The position numbers and the translations under genes were made by a program. Of a stretch of DNA of 64,000 nt, positions 45,628 through 54,311 are shown piece by piece (position 1 is the stretch's first letter; the number at the start of each line of letters is the position of its first letter). Origin of the DNA: Microbispora catharanthi (GTDB taxonomy: Bacteria > Actinomycetota > Actinomycetes > Streptosporangiales > Streptosporangiaceae); assembly GCF_006334915.2 (NCBI RefSeq), contig NZ_VDMA02000024.1, positions 1 through 64,000 on the forward strand, written 5' to 3'. The notes under the pieces were generated by a model. That model made no database searches and was not told the DNA's origin. It saw only the letters and a list, made by a program, of their open reading frames with translations.

Positions 45628-47297
45628 CCGACTTCGTCACACACGTACGGGCCCGTCTGGGCGACGATCGGGAGTTCGTCTTCGTGCGGGACGACGGCAG
45701 CCCGGCCCGGCTCACCTTCGCCGAACTGGACAGGCGGGCGCGCGCCACCGCCGTGTGGCTCGCCGGACGCGGCCTGACCGATCAGCCGGTGTTGCTGCTC
45801 TACCCGGCGGGGCTCGAGTTCACCGTCGCGTTCCTCGGCTGTCTCTACGCCCGGGTGCCGGCCATCCCCGCTCCCCTGCCGGACGCGGGCGCACCGCACG
45901 CGAACCGCGTGCGGGCACTGATGCGGGACGCGGGCGCGCGGCTGGTCCTGACCGATTCCGCGCACGCGGCCGAGCTGTCCGGCTTCTCTGCCTGTGTGGC
46001 CGATCCCGCCGTCGCCGATCCGGACGCCTGGACCCCGCCCGCCATGACCGCCGGCACCATCGCCTATCTGCAGTACACCTCCGGCTCGACGAGCGACCCG
46101 CGCGGAGTCGAGGTCTCACACGGCAACCTGCTGCACAACCTGGAGCTCTTCCGGTTGCTGGCCCGGAACACGCCGGTGCGGCGGCTGGCCGGGTGGCTGC
46201 CCCACTACCACGACATGGGCCTGGTCGGCCTCCAATTACAGGCGCTCCACGCGGGCGCCGACCTGGTGTTCATGTCACCGGCCGCGTTCGTCGCGCGGCC
46301 GGTGCGCTGGCTGGAGCTGATCAGCCGGTACTCCGCGGACTGGACCGTGTCGCCGGACTTCGGGTACGCCTGGTGCACCCGCAGGGTCACCGACGAGCAA
46401 CTCGCCGGTCTGGACCTGTCCACGCTGACCATGGCCCTCAGCGGTGCCGAGCCGATCCGGGCCGGCACGCTCGCCGAGTTCGAGCGGCGGTTCGCTCCCG
46501 CCGGCTTCCGCCCGACCACCTGGAATCCCGGCTACGGCCTGGCCGAGTGCACCTTGATGGTCACCTGCGTGCCCCAGGGGCAGGGCGTGACCGTGCGGCG
46601 GTTCGACCCCTCCGCGCTGGAACGGCATCGGGCGGTCCCGCTGCCCGAGGGGACGCCCCTGGTCGCGTGCGGCCCGGTCTCCGGGCTCGACCTGCGGATC
46701 GTCGATCCGGACGGCTTCCGCCCCCTCGCCGACGGCGAGATCGGGGAGATCTGGGTCTCGGGCCCCAGCGTCGCCCTCGGCTACCGGGGCCGCCCGGCGG
46801 AGACCCGCGCCACCTTCCGGGCCGGCGATTCCGCACAGCACGGCCGCTGGCTGCGCACCGGGGACCTGGGGTTCCTGCTCGACGGCCAGCTCTACGTGAC
46901 GGGGCGGATCAAGGATGTGATCATCATCAACGGCCGCAACCTCTACCCGCAGGACCTGGAGGAGGCGGCCGCGCGGGCCAACCCTGCCGCGGGGCGCAGC
47001 GCCGCCTTCGGCGTCCGCCGCGGTGACGGCGGGGAACATGTCGTACTGGTCCAGGAGATACGGCGGGGACAGCCGGGGGACCTCGGCGAGACGGCCGACC
47101 GGGTCATGGATCAGGTGACGCGGGAGTTCGGCGTCCCGCTGAGCCTGATGCTGGTGGCCCGCGGCGCGGTGCGGCAGACCACCAGCGGCAAGCTTCGCCG
47201 CCGCCACATGCGGGAGCTGTTCCTCAGCGGAACCCTCACCCCGCTGTACGCCGAACTGGAACCCGCGCTCAACGACCTGCTGGAGACCGTCGCATGA
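45624..47297 (+). CDS. Fatty acyl-AMP ligase (FAAL-type)
   Basis: ATG 45624 overlaps the preceding stop (557 residues). The adenylation core motif A3 is YLQYTSGSTSDPRGV near 150-164, and WLPHYHDMGLVG follows, the diagnostic FAAL segment. NPGYGLAECTLMVT is motif A5 and WLRTGDLGFLLDG motif A7. RIKDVIIINGRNLYPQDLE is the hinge with the FAAL-type I/VINGRNxYPQDLE. QTTSGKLRRR carries the adenylation Lys. This family activates fatty acids as acyl-AMP and loads them on an acyl carrier protein instead of CoA. The ACP gene overlaps its stop by four bases, so the pair is almost certainly functional together. Confidence 0.94.
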   Translation: MTDFVTHVRARLGDDREFVFVRDDGSPARLTFAELDRRARATAVWLAGRGLTDQPVLLLYPAGLEFTVAFLGCLYARVPAIPAPLPDAGAPHANRVRALMRDAGARLVLTDSAHAAELSGFSACVADPAVADPDAWTPPAMTAGTIAYLQYTSGSTSDPRGVEVSHGNLLHNLELFRLLARNTPVRRLAGWLPHYHDMGLVGLQLQALHAGADLVFMSPAAFVARPVRWLELISRYSADWTVSPDFGYAWCTRRVTDEQLAGLDLSTLTMALSGAEPIRAGTLAEFERRFAPAGFRPTTWNPGYGLAECTLMVTCVPQGQGVTVRRFDPSALERHRAVPLPEGTPLVACGPVSGLDLRIVDPDGFRPLADGEIGEIWVSGPSVALGYRGRPAETRATFRAGDSAQHGRWLRTGDLGFLLDGQLYVTGRIKDVIIINGRNLYPQDLEEAAARANPAAGRSAAFGVRRGDGGEHVVLVQEIRRGQPGDLGETADRVMDQVTREFGVPLSLMLVARGAVRQTTSGKLRRRHMRELFLSGTLTPLYAELEPALNDLLETVA

Positions 47298-47590
47298 CCG
47301 CCGTCCCCGATCCGGGGCCCCACGCCGACCTGCGCCGATGGCTGATCGAGCGGGTGGCCGTCTATCTCCGGCGGCCACCCGCGGAGATCGACCCGACGGT
47401 CAAGCTCCGCGCGTACGGCCTGGACTCGATCCACGCGCTCAGTCTGTGCGTCGACGTGGAAGAGGCCGTCGGCCTACTGGTCGAGCCGACCCTGGCCTGG
47501 GATCACCCCACGATCGACGACATCGCCGCCCACCTGGCCGACCTCCTGTCAGGAGACCGAACCGGACAAGGGCCGGCGGACACGGACTGA
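47294..47590 (+). CDS. Acyl carrier protein
   Basis: The 98-residue protein has the phosphopantetheine site YGLDSIHALSL with the attachment serine S45, and the PP-binding helix-2 region EEAVGLLVEPTLAWDHPTIDDI. Together with the overlapping FAAL it should receive a fatty acyl group. The GLDSI form, preceded by LRAYGL, is the kind found in FAAL-linked and polyketide carrier domains rather than the housekeeping ACP (GADSLD). It is the last gene of the three-gene unit; a divergent 86-base gap follows. Confidence 0.92.
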   Translation: MTAVPDPGPHADLRRWLIERVAVYLRRPPAEIDPTVKLRAYGLDSIHALSLCVDVEEAVGLLVEPTLAWDHPTIDDIAAHLADLLSGDRTGQGPADTD

Positions 47591-47676
47591 ACCGCGACAC
47601 GCCGAAGCGGGAAATCCGCCCCGAAGATGACAAGGGACTCTTGTGACGCAAATGTTCACCTTGGTGCGCTGACTGT

Positions 47677-48501
47677 ATGGCCGGAACCCGGCATACTCCT
47701 CTCGTGCATCGCCGTTTCGCGTTCCTCGACCATCCCGGACCGCTCGCCTTCGCGCATCGAGGCGGGGCGGCGGAGGCCCGCGAGAACACCATGGCCGCTT
47801 TCTCCCGGGCGGTCGAGCTCGGCTACACCTACCTGGAGACCGACGCGCACGCGACCGCCGACGGCGTCCTGCTGGCGTTCCACGACCACACCCTCGACCG
47901 CGTCACCGACGGCACCGGCCGCATCTCGCGGCTGGCCTACCGCGAGGTGCGCAGGGCCAGGATCGGCGGCCGGCACGAGATCCCGCTGATGGAGGACCTG
48001 CTCGGCGCCTGGCCGGACGTGCGGTTCAACATCGACGTCAAGGAGAGCGCCGCGATCGTGCCGCTGGCCCGGGCGATCCGCCGCACCCGCGCCTACGACC
48101 GCGTGTGCCTGACCTCGTTCTCCGACGTGCGACTTGCCCGCGCCCGGCGCGCGATCGACCGGGAGGTCTGCTTCTCGCTCGGCCCGCGCGGCCTGGCCGC
48201 CCTGCGCACGGCCGCGATGGGAGGCGGGTACGGCAGGCTGCTGTCCGGGCTGGCCCGGGCGGGAGTGCCGTGCGCGCAGGCGCCGATCGGGTTCCGCGGC
48301 CTGCGGGTGACCACCCGCGCCCTCGTGCGCACCGCGCACGCGATCGGCATGCAGGTGCACGTGTGGACGGTGAACGACCCGGTGACGATGGCGCATCTGC
48401 TCGATCTCGGCGTCGACGGGATCATGACGGACAACATCAGCGGCCTGCGCGACGTGCTCAAGTCACGCGGGCAGTGGCACCCCCGCCCGGCCGAGCCGTG
48501 A
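47677..48501 (+). CDS. Glycerophosphodiester phosphodiesterase
   Basis: The protein (274 residues from ATG 47677, or 265 from GTG 47704, neither with a good ribosome site) has the GDPD catalytic set: AHRGGAAEARENTMAAF (first metal/base His-Arg and Glu), LETDAHATADGVLLAFHDHTLDR (Glu-Asp metal ligands and the acid His), and NIDVKE near 110. The TIM-barrel end is VHVWTVNDPVTMAHLLDLGVDGIMTD. It would split glycerophosphodiesters into glycerol-3-phosphate and an alcohol in the cytoplasm. No signal peptide is present. It is followed by the UMF1 transporter gene after 138 bases. Confidence 0.9.
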   Translation: MAGTRHTPLVHRRFAFLDHPGPLAFAHRGGAAEARENTMAAFSRAVELGYTYLETDAHATADGVLLAFHDHTLDRVTDGTGRISRLAYREVRRARIGGRHEIPLMEDLLGAWPDVRFNIDVKESAAIVPLARAIRRTRAYDRVCLTSFSDVRLARARRAIDREVCFSLGPRGLAALRTAAMGGGYGRLLSGLARAGVPCAQAPIGFRGLRVTTRALVRTAHAIGMQVHVWTVNDPVTMAHLLDLGVDGIMTDNISGLRDVLKSRGQWHPRPAEP

Positions 48502-48639
48502 CCCCGGACCATCTCACCCGGCCCGGAACGCCCCGCCGAAGCCGCTGATCCTCTGTCCACGCCGAACCCTGCCCCCGCCGAACCCTGTCCCCGCAGAGCC
48601 CTCGGCCCCGGCGACGCTCCACCCCCGTGAGGAGAGACC

Positions 48640-49989
48640 ATGACCGCTCCCCAGGTCGTTCAGGAGGAGATCCCCGGCGCGCGGCGGCGCGAGCAACGCG
48701 GCTGGTACTGGTATGACTGGGCGGACTCGGCGTTCCAGACGACCGTCCTGACCGTCTTCCTCGGGCCCTACCTGACCTCGGTCGCCACGACGGCGGCGGG
48801 CGGCGAGGACGGCTTCGTGTCGTTCCTGGGCCTCGACCTGCGGCCGAAGGCGTACTTCACGGCCCTGGTGACGATCTCGGTGCTGCTGCAGATCGTGATC
48901 ATGCCGATCGCCGGCGCCCTGGCCGACCACACCGGCCGCAAGAAGCAGATCCTCGGGGTCTTCGCCTACGTGGGCGCGGCGGCCACGCTCGGCTTCTACC
49001 TCGTCTCCGGCGGCGGCTACCTGCTCGGCGGCGTGCTGTTCCTGGTCGCCAACGTGACCTTCGGCGTGGCGCGGGTGGTCTACGACTCCTTCCTGCCGCA
49101 GATCTCCGGCGCGGAGGAACGCGACGCGATCTCCAGCAGGGGCTGGGGCTTCGGCTACCTCGGCGGCGGTCTGCTGCTCGCGCTCAACCTGGTGCTCTAC
49201 CTGTCCGGCGCGGTCGAGGAGGGCCTGGCGGTCCGCGTGAGCCTGGCCTCTGCGGGCCTGTGGTGGGGCGCGTTCACCCTGATCCCGATGCTGCGCCTGC
49301 GCAACCGGCGGGTGCCCGTCCACGAGGCGACCGCGGCCCGGGCCGCGGCCGGCAGCATCCGCCAGCTCGGCCGGACCCTCGCCGACCTGCGGCGTTATCC
49401 CCGCACGCTGCTGTTCCTCGCGGCCTACCTGATCTACAACGACGGCGTGCAGACGGTGATCGGGTTCTCCGCGACGTACGCCGACCAGGAGCTGGGGCTG
49501 AGCCAGACGCACCAGATCGGGGCGATCCTCATGGTGCAGTTCATCGCCGTCGGCGGCGCGCTCGGGCTCGCGCGGATCGCGGCCAGGATCGGGACCAAGC
49601 GCACGGTCCTGGCCAGCCTGGTCGTGTGGACGGCGGTGGTGGGGGTGGCCTACTTCCTGCAGAAGGGCGCGGCCGTCCAGTTCTATGCGATCGCCTTCGC
49701 CATCGCGATCGTCATGGGCGGCACGCAGGCGCTGTCGCGCTCGCTGTACTCTCTGGTCATCCCGCCCGGCCGGGAGGCGGAGTACTTCAGCCTCTACCAG
49801 ATCAGTGACAAGGGCTCGGCGTTCCTCGGCTCGCTGGTGCTCACGCTGGCGCTCCAGCTCACCGACAGTTATCGCACCGCGATCGTCTCGCTGATCGTGT
49901 TCTTCGTCGTCGGGTTCGTGTTGCTCACCGTTGTCAACCTGCCTCAGGCCATCCGCGAGGCGGGGAACGAGGTGCCCGACCACATCTGA
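48640..49989 (+). CDS. UMF1/Atg22-family MFS transporter
   Basis: GAGGAGA precedes ATG 48640 by six bases (449 residues). About 12 membrane helices are visible. The conserved N-terminal motif WYWYDWADSAFQTTVLTVF identifies the UMF1 family, and ADHTGRKKQIL is the MFS loop 2-3 signature. ARVVYDSFLPQI and GGTQALSRSLYSLVIPPG are further family marks. Fungal Atg22 members export amino acids from vacuoles; bacterial substrates are not known. A 125-base gap with a SigR-type promoter separates it from rbpA. Confidence 0.9.
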   Translation: MTAPQVVQEEIPGARRREQRGWYWYDWADSAFQTTVLTVFLGPYLTSVATTAAGGEDGFVSFLGLDLRPKAYFTALVTISVLLQIVIMPIAGALADHTGRKKQILGVFAYVGAAATLGFYLVSGGGYLLGGVLFLVANVTFGVARVVYDSFLPQISGAEERDAISSRGWGFGYLGGGLLLALNLVLYLSGAVEEGLAVRVSLASAGLWWGAFTLIPMLRLRNRRVPVHEATAARAAAGSIRQLGRTLADLRRYPRTLLFLAAYLIYNDGVQTVIGFSATYADQELGLSQTHQIGAILMVQFIAVGGALGLARIAARIGTKRTVLASLVVWTAVVGVAYFLQKGAAVQFYAIAFAIAIVMGGTQALSRSLYSLVIPPGREAEYFSLYQISDKGSAFLGSLVLTLALQLTDSYRTAIVSLIVFFVVGFVLLTVVNLPQAIREAGNEVPDHI

Positions 49990-50032
49990 GACCAGTGGGA
50001 CGGAAAAAGCGCGATTGGATCAGGTCTCGGCT

Positions 50033-50059
50033 GGGAATCCACACACGGTATCAGGCGTT
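50033..50059 (+). promoter_or_regulatory. SigR-type promoter of rbpA
   Basis: GGGAAT (50033-50038), an 18-base spacer and GTT (50057-50059) match the SigR/SigH consensus GGGAAT-N18/19-GTT used in actinobacteria under thiol-oxidative stress. It lies about 56 bases upstream of the rbpA start. rbpA is a known SigR target in Streptomyces (established knowledge), which supports the call. Confidence 0.72.
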
Positions 50060-50114
50060 GTACGCGGTGGCGAACGAACCCCTCGAAGGCGGGGACCTCA
50101 GGAGGCTTAAAGAC

Positions 50115-50459
50115 ATGGGCGAGCGTGCACTTCGCGGTACCCGGCTCGGCGCGACCAGCTACGAGAACGACCGCAACACCGATCTGGCCCCGCGCCAGGA
50201 GGTGTCCTACACGTGCCCCAAGGGCCATCTCACCACCGTCCCGCTCGCCGTCGAGGCCGAGATTCCGACGAACTGGGAGTGCCGTTACTGCGGCAGCCCG
50301 GCGCTGCGGGTGGACGCGGAGCAGCCCCAGCAGAAGAAGGCGAAGCCCCCGCGGACCCATTGGGACATGCTGCTGGAGCGCCGCTCGATCGAGGACCTCG
50401 AAGAGGTGCTGAACGAGCGACTCGCCATTCTGCGCGAGCAGCGGCGCAAGAGCGCGTAG
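50115..50459 (+). CDS. rbpA: RNA polymerase-binding protein RbpA
   Basis: ATG 50115 has AGGAGG 10 bases upstream; an upstream in-frame ATG at 49995 is rejected because the shorter product (114 residues) has exactly RbpA length. The protein begins MGERALRGTRLGATSYENDR, holds a zinc-ribbon pair CPKGH and CRYCG (residues about 34-58), and ends in HWDMLLERRSIEDLEEVLNER, the sigma-interacting domain. It binds RNA polymerase and the principal sigma factor and helps open promoter complexes. The SigR-type promoter upstream predicts induction by disulfide stress. A strong terminator follows. Confidence 0.96.
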   Translation: MGERALRGTRLGATSYENDRNTDLAPRQEVSYTCPKGHLTTVPLAVEAEIPTNWECRYCGSPALRVDAEQPQQKKAKPPRTHWDMLLERRSIEDLEEVLNERLAILREQRRKSA

Positions 50460-50468
50460 GACGCCGAA

Positions 50469-50510
50469 AACGCCCCCGGCGGCCCGGAGTTCCGGGCCGC
50501 CGGGGGCGTT
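50469..50510. terminator. Very strong bidirectional terminator between rbpA and the Usp gene
   Basis: Two 20-base arms (50469-50488 and 50491-50510) are perfectly complementary with only two bases between them. It is the strongest hairpin seen in the window, and serves the two convergent genes. The left arm starts AACGCCCCCGGC. Confidence 0.9.
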
Positions 50511-50555
50511 CGCATGTCCGGCCCGCGAGCGAATCGTTCGATCCGGACTGCCCGC

Positions 50556-51416
50556 TCAGCCGGTCGGCTCCGGCGCACGGACGACGACCATGGGGCACGT
50601 CGCGTAGTGGAGCATGGCCTGGCAGACCGATCCGAGGACCAGGCCGGTGAACTCGCCGTGGCCCCGGGAGCCGATGACGAGCAGGTCGGCGTTCGCCGAC
50701 GCCTGCCGCAGCACGTCCACCGGATGGCCCCGGACGACCTCCTCGACGACCTTGACGTCGGGATGGCGCTCACGGCGCCCGGCGAGGGCCTCCCTGACCA
50801 TCCGCACTTCGACCTTCTCGTCGTCGAAGTCGTCGGGGAGCGGGGCGAAGCCGCCGCCCGCCTCCAGTGAGCTGTAGGCGTGCACCACCCGCAGTCCCGT
50901 CCCCCGCAGCGCCGCCTCGGCGAAGGCGAAGTCGAGCACCTTGGCGCAGGCGGGCGATCCGTCGATGCCCACCACGATCTCCGGGCGCGGCGTTGAGGGC
51001 ACCTCCCGCACGACGACCACGTCGCACGGGGCGTGACCCGCCACGCCGTACGCGACCGAGCCGAGCAGCAGGCCGCGGAAGCCGCCGAGCCCGTGGTTGC
51101 CGAGCACCAGGAGATCGGCGTCCAGGGCCGCCTCGACGAGCGCCGGGCGCGGGTCGCCGGCCAGGATCGCGGTGTCGACCGGCACCCGGGGCGCCTCCGC
51201 GCGAACCCGCTCGGTGGCGGCGCCGAGCACGGCGGCGGCGCCGTCGCGCATCCACGCCGCGACGCTGGTGTACGGACCCTGCTGCGCGGTCGAGCACGCC
51301 CAGGCGGGGATGGCGTTGGCGATGCGCAGGGGGACGCCGCGCAGGTCGGCCTCCCGGGCCGCCCAGCAGGCGGCCTCCATGCCGGCGTGCGAGCCGTCGA
51401 CACCCACGACGATCAT
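50556..51416 (-). CDS. Tandem universal stress protein (two UspA domains)
   Basis: The 286-residue protein holds two Usp domains. Each opens with the ATP-binding strand and acidic switch (VVGVDGSHAGMEA at 3-15 and VVGIDGSPACAKV at about 149-161). Each ends in the G-2x-G-9x-G(S/T) loop: GNHGLGGFRGLLLGSV and GSRGHGEFTGLVLGSV. Both domains keep the ATP-binding residues. Such tandem Usp proteins respond to oxygen limitation or dormancy in actinobacteria. Convergent with rbpA across the strong terminator; 118 bases upstream of it lies the MMPL gene end, with a hairpin between. Confidence 0.93.
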   Translation of the reverse strand: MIVVGVDGSHAGMEAACWAAREADLRGVPLRIANAIPAWACSTAQQGPYTSVAAWMRDGAAAVLGAATERVRAEAPRVPVDTAILAGDPRPALVEAALDADLLVLGNHGLGGFRGLLLGSVAYGVAGHAPCDVVVVREVPSTPRPEIVVGIDGSPACAKVLDFAFAEAALRGTGLRVVHAYSSLEAGGGFAPLPDDFDDEKVEVRMVREALAGRRERHPDVKVVEEVVRGHPVDVLRQASANADLLVIGSRGHGEFTGLVLGSVCQAMLHYATCPMVVVRAPEPTG

Positions 51417-51480
51417 GACGCCCTCCCCTCTGCCGGTCCTTCCATGACATCGTTCCCACGCCGAGGCGTGCGAGCGCCGA

Positions 51481-51502
51481 AGGTCCCGCAGGGACGGGAC
51501 CT
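51481..51502 (-). terminator. Hairpin between the MMPL and Usp genes
   Basis: AGGTCCCG and CGGGACCT form a perfect eight-base stem around a six-base loop, 33 bases after the MMPL stop on the minus strand. No U-run follows. Confidence 0.5.
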
Positions 51503-51534
51503 CCGGCCCCCGCGCCCGCTACGACACCCCGCTC

Positions 51535-53691
51535 CTACAACAGGGCGTGCTCCGGGGAGGCGGCGCGGGCGGTGAGGTGGTGGCGCAGGCGCTCGCCCTC
51601 GACGTCGAGGTCGGGCAGCGCCCGGTCCAGGGCGCGGGGCAGCCACCAGGCGGCGCGGCCGAGCATGGACATCACGGCGGGGACGAGGGTCATGCGGACC
51701 ACGAAGGCGTCGACGAGCACGCCGACCGCCAGTGCGAAGCCCATCGACTTGATGATCGGGTCGTTCATGAACACGAACCCGCCGAACACGGCCGTCATGA
51801 TCAGCGCCGCGGCGGTGACGACCCGCGCGTTGTGCCCCATGCCGTTGATCGTCGCCTGGCGGGGAGTGTCGCCGTGCACGTAGTCCTCGCGCATCCGCGA
51901 GACCAGGAACACCTCGTAGTCCATGGCCAGGCCGAACAGGATGCCGATGAGCAGGATCGGCAGGAAGCTCACCAGCGGGCCCGGCACGTCCACGCCCAGC
52001 AGACCGGCCAGGTGACCCTCCTGGAAGATCGCCACGGTGATGCCGAAGGTCGAACCGACGGTGAGCAGGAAGCCCAGCGCCGCCTTGACCGGGACCAGGA
52101 TCGAGCGGAAGACGAGCATGAGCAGCAGCACCGACAGGCCGACCACCAGCAGCAGGTACACGGGCATGGCGTCGGCGAGCTTGTCGGAGACGTCGATGCC
52201 CACGGCCGTCGCGCCGGTGACGGCGATCTCGGCGCCGCCGATCGCGGCGACCTTGGCGCGGATGGCGTGGACGGCGTCCTCGGTGGCCGCGGCGGTGGGC
52301 CCGGCCTTGGGGATGATGGTCAGCAGCGCGGTGGTGCCCGCGGCGTTGGGCTGCGGCGGGGCCACGGCCAGCACGCCGGGGGTCTGCTGGATCACCCGGG
52401 CGGCCTCACCCGCGGCGGCGGTCGTGGCCGCGCGGTCGGCGGCGGAGACCACGGCGATCAGGCGGGCGTTGAAGCCCTCGCCGAACCCCTCGCTGGTCAG
52501 GTCGTACGCCTCGCGGGCCGGGGTGCCGGGCGCGGCGGTGCCGGCGTCGGGCAGGGCCAGCCGCAGGTCCTGGGCCGGCAGCGTGAGCGCGCCGAGGCCG
52601 AGGACTCCGGCCAGCAGGATCGGCACGCGCAGCCGGGTGACCACCCGTCCCCACGTGTAGCCGAAGCCCCTGCCGCCCGCGTCCGCGTTCTCGCCGGTGC
52701 GCTGCTTGCGGGGCAGCACCCGGGCTCCGGCGTACGACAGGAAGGCGGGCAGCAGCGTGAGGGCGACCAGCACGGCGACGGCGACGGTGCCGGCGGCGGC
52801 CAGGCCCATCACGCTCAGGAACGGGATGCCGACCACCGACAGGCCGGCGAGGGCGATGACCACGGTGGCCCCGGCGAACACGACCGCCGATCCGGCGGTG
52901 CCGACCGCCCGGCCCGCGGCCTCCTCCGGCGCCACGCCCTCGGCCAGGAACTGGCGGTAGCGGGAGGTGATGAACAGCGAGTAGTCGATGCCCACGGCCA
53001 GGCCCAGCATCAGCGCCAGCACCGGCGTGACGGAGGTCAGCTCGACGAGGCCGCTGAGCGCGAACAGGCCGCCCATGCCGGCCCCCACGCCGATCAGCGC
53101 GTTCAGCAGGGTCATGCCGGCGGCCACCAGGGAGCCGAAGGTGACGATCAGCACCACCGCGGCGATCACGACGCCGATCCCTTCCGACCCGCCCACTTCC
53201 GGCGCGGCGTTCAGGACCTCGCCGCCGTGCTCGACCCGCAGCCCCGCCACCGAGGAGCCGGCCTTCAGGTAGGCCGCGCGCTGGGCGTCGGTCACATCCT
53301 TGAGCCCGCGGTCGAACTGCACCTGGACCAGGGCGTAGCGGCCGTCGGCGGAGACGGCGCCGACCCGGAACGGATCCACGGCGGCGACGACGCCGGGCAC
53401 GGCGGCGGCCTCCTTGACCACGGGCGCGACCGCGGCGGCGTCCAGCTTCCGGCCCTGCGAAGCGGCGACGACGATGGTGCCGGTGGCACCGCTGGCCTGC
53501 GGGAACTCCTTGGCCAGAGCGTCCAGCGCCCGCTGTGACTCGGTGCCGGGCATGGCGAACTTGTCGCCGGTCGGGCCGTGGAAGGCGGCGGCGGCCAGGC
53601 CCAGGACCACGAGCAGCAGCAGCCACACGGCGGCCACGCGCCCGCGTCTGCGGAAGGAGAACCGGCCCAGCCGGTACAGCAGGGTTGCCAA
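51535..53691 (-). CDS. MMPL/RND-family transporter
   Basis: The start is probably TTG 53691, with AAAGAG seven bases upstream (718 residues); no ATG or GTG lies nearby in frame. The protein has two repeats: N-terminal helix (VAAVWLLLLVVLGLAAAAF), a large periplasmic loop, then five helices with GLAVGIDYSLFITSRYR (GxxxDY proton-relay motif), a second loop, and five more helices with GLAMDYEVFLVSRMRED. This layout is of actinobacterial MmpL-type exporters of lipids or drugs. Directly upstream is a TetR gene on the same strand, 23 bases away, so the pair forms a regulator-exporter unit. Confidence 0.93.
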   Translation of the reverse strand: MATLLYRLGRFSFRRRGRVAAVWLLLLVVLGLAAAAFHGPTGDKFAMPGTESQRALDALAKEFPQASGATGTIVVAASQGRKLDAAAVAPVVKEAAAVPGVVAAVDPFRVGAVSADGRYALVQVQFDRGLKDVTDAQRAAYLKAGSSVAGLRVEHGGEVLNAAPEVGGSEGIGVVIAAVVLIVTFGSLVAAGMTLLNALIGVGAGMGGLFALSGLVELTSVTPVLALMLGLAVGIDYSLFITSRYRQFLAEGVAPEEAAGRAVGTAGSAVVFAGATVVIALAGLSVVGIPFLSVMGLAAAGTVAVAVLVALTLLPAFLSYAGARVLPRKQRTGENADAGGRGFGYTWGRVVTRLRVPILLAGVLGLGALTLPAQDLRLALPDAGTAAPGTPAREAYDLTSEGFGEGFNARLIAVVSAADRAATTAAAGEAARVIQQTPGVLAVAPPQPNAAGTTALLTIIPKAGPTAAATEDAVHAIRAKVAAIGGAEIAVTGATAVGIDVSDKLADAMPVYLLLVVGLSVLLLMLVFRSILVPVKAALGFLLTVGSTFGITVAIFQEGHLAGLLGVDVPGPLVSFLPILLIGILFGLAMDYEVFLVSRMREDYVHGDTPRQATINGMGHNARVVTAAALIMTAVFGGFVFMNDPIIKSMGFALAVGVLVDAFVVRMTLVPAVMSMLGRAAWWLPRALDRALPDLDVEGERLRHHLTARAASPEHALL

Positions 53692-53714
53692 AGCAGATCT
53701 CTTTCTTCGGGAGG

Positions 53715-54263
53715 TCAGTCGGTCTGCAGGCCGAGCGTCCGCAACGCGCCACGGCTCAGCTCCGCGCGCAGCGTCTCCTCGGGGAGCGTGAGCTCGCCGG
53801 CGCTGGTCAGGATGATCCCCAGCATCGCCATCCAGGCCCAGACCCGGGCCTGGGGGGCGGCCGAACGGCCGGACAGAGCGTCCGTCAGCCGTTCGGTGAG
53901 GCCGTCCACGTCCGGCAGTTCCGGCCGGTTGATCAGCGCGTCGACGTCCTGCAGGAGGATCTTCACCTGCAGCCGGAAGCGCAGGGACAGGTCGACGAGC
54001 CCGGCGACGGCGGCACGGGCGGCCTCCTCGCCGTCCAGCCCGGCGAGCCGCCCCTCCAGCGCGGCGAACTCCGGCCCGACGGGCGCCAGCAGCTCGGTCA
54101 AGATCGCGTCCTTGTTCGTGAAGTGGTAGAGCAAGGACGCCTTGGAGCAGCCCGCGTCCGTGGCGATGTCCTGCAGGGATGTGCCGCGGAAGCCGTGGGC
54201 GGCGAACAGCCGCACGGCCGAGTCCAGGATGTCCGCGCGCATGGTGGTTGCGGAACGTGCCAT
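53715..54263 (-). CDS. TetR-family regulator of the MMPL exporter
   Basis: The 182-residue protein has HTH sequence GTSLQDIATDAGCSKASLLYHFTNKDAIL (recognition part DAGCSKASLLYHF, about 38-50). The C-terminal domain is helical and unremarkable. It precedes the MMPL gene by 23 bases and should co-transcribe with it. Two tandem copies of a palindromic operator directly upstream (54278-54311) make autoregulation of the operon likely. The inducer, probably an exported compound, is unknown. Confidence 0.92.
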   Translation of the reverse strand: MARSATTMRADILDSAVRLFAAHGFRGTSLQDIATDAGCSKASLLYHFTNKDAILTELLAPVGPEFAALEGRLAGLDGEEAARAAVAGLVDLSLRFRLQVKILLQDVDALINRPELPDVDGLTERLTDALSGRSAAPQARVWAWMAMLGIILTSAGELTLPEETLRAELSRGALRTLGLQTD

Positions 54264-54277
54264 GCGGACACCCTAGC

Positions 54278-54311
54278 TGACCGATCGGCCAGCATTTGAC
54301 CGATCGGCCAG
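54278..54311. promoter_or_regulatory. Tandem TetR operators upstream of the regulator-MMPL operon
   Basis: The 15-base sequence TGACCGATCGGCCAG occurs at 54278-54292 and again at 54297-54311. The core TGACCGATCGGCCA is nearly palindromic (CCGATCGG at the centre), and the centre-to-centre spacing is 19 bases. It begins 15 bases before the TetR start codon. Confidence 0.8.

Noticed and set aside
44550-47297. Possible fusion of the reductase and the acyl-AMP ligase into one 915-residue protein
   Set aside because: The frame before 45624 is a shadow of the reductase gene; each protein has its own start, and the two overlap as ATGA.
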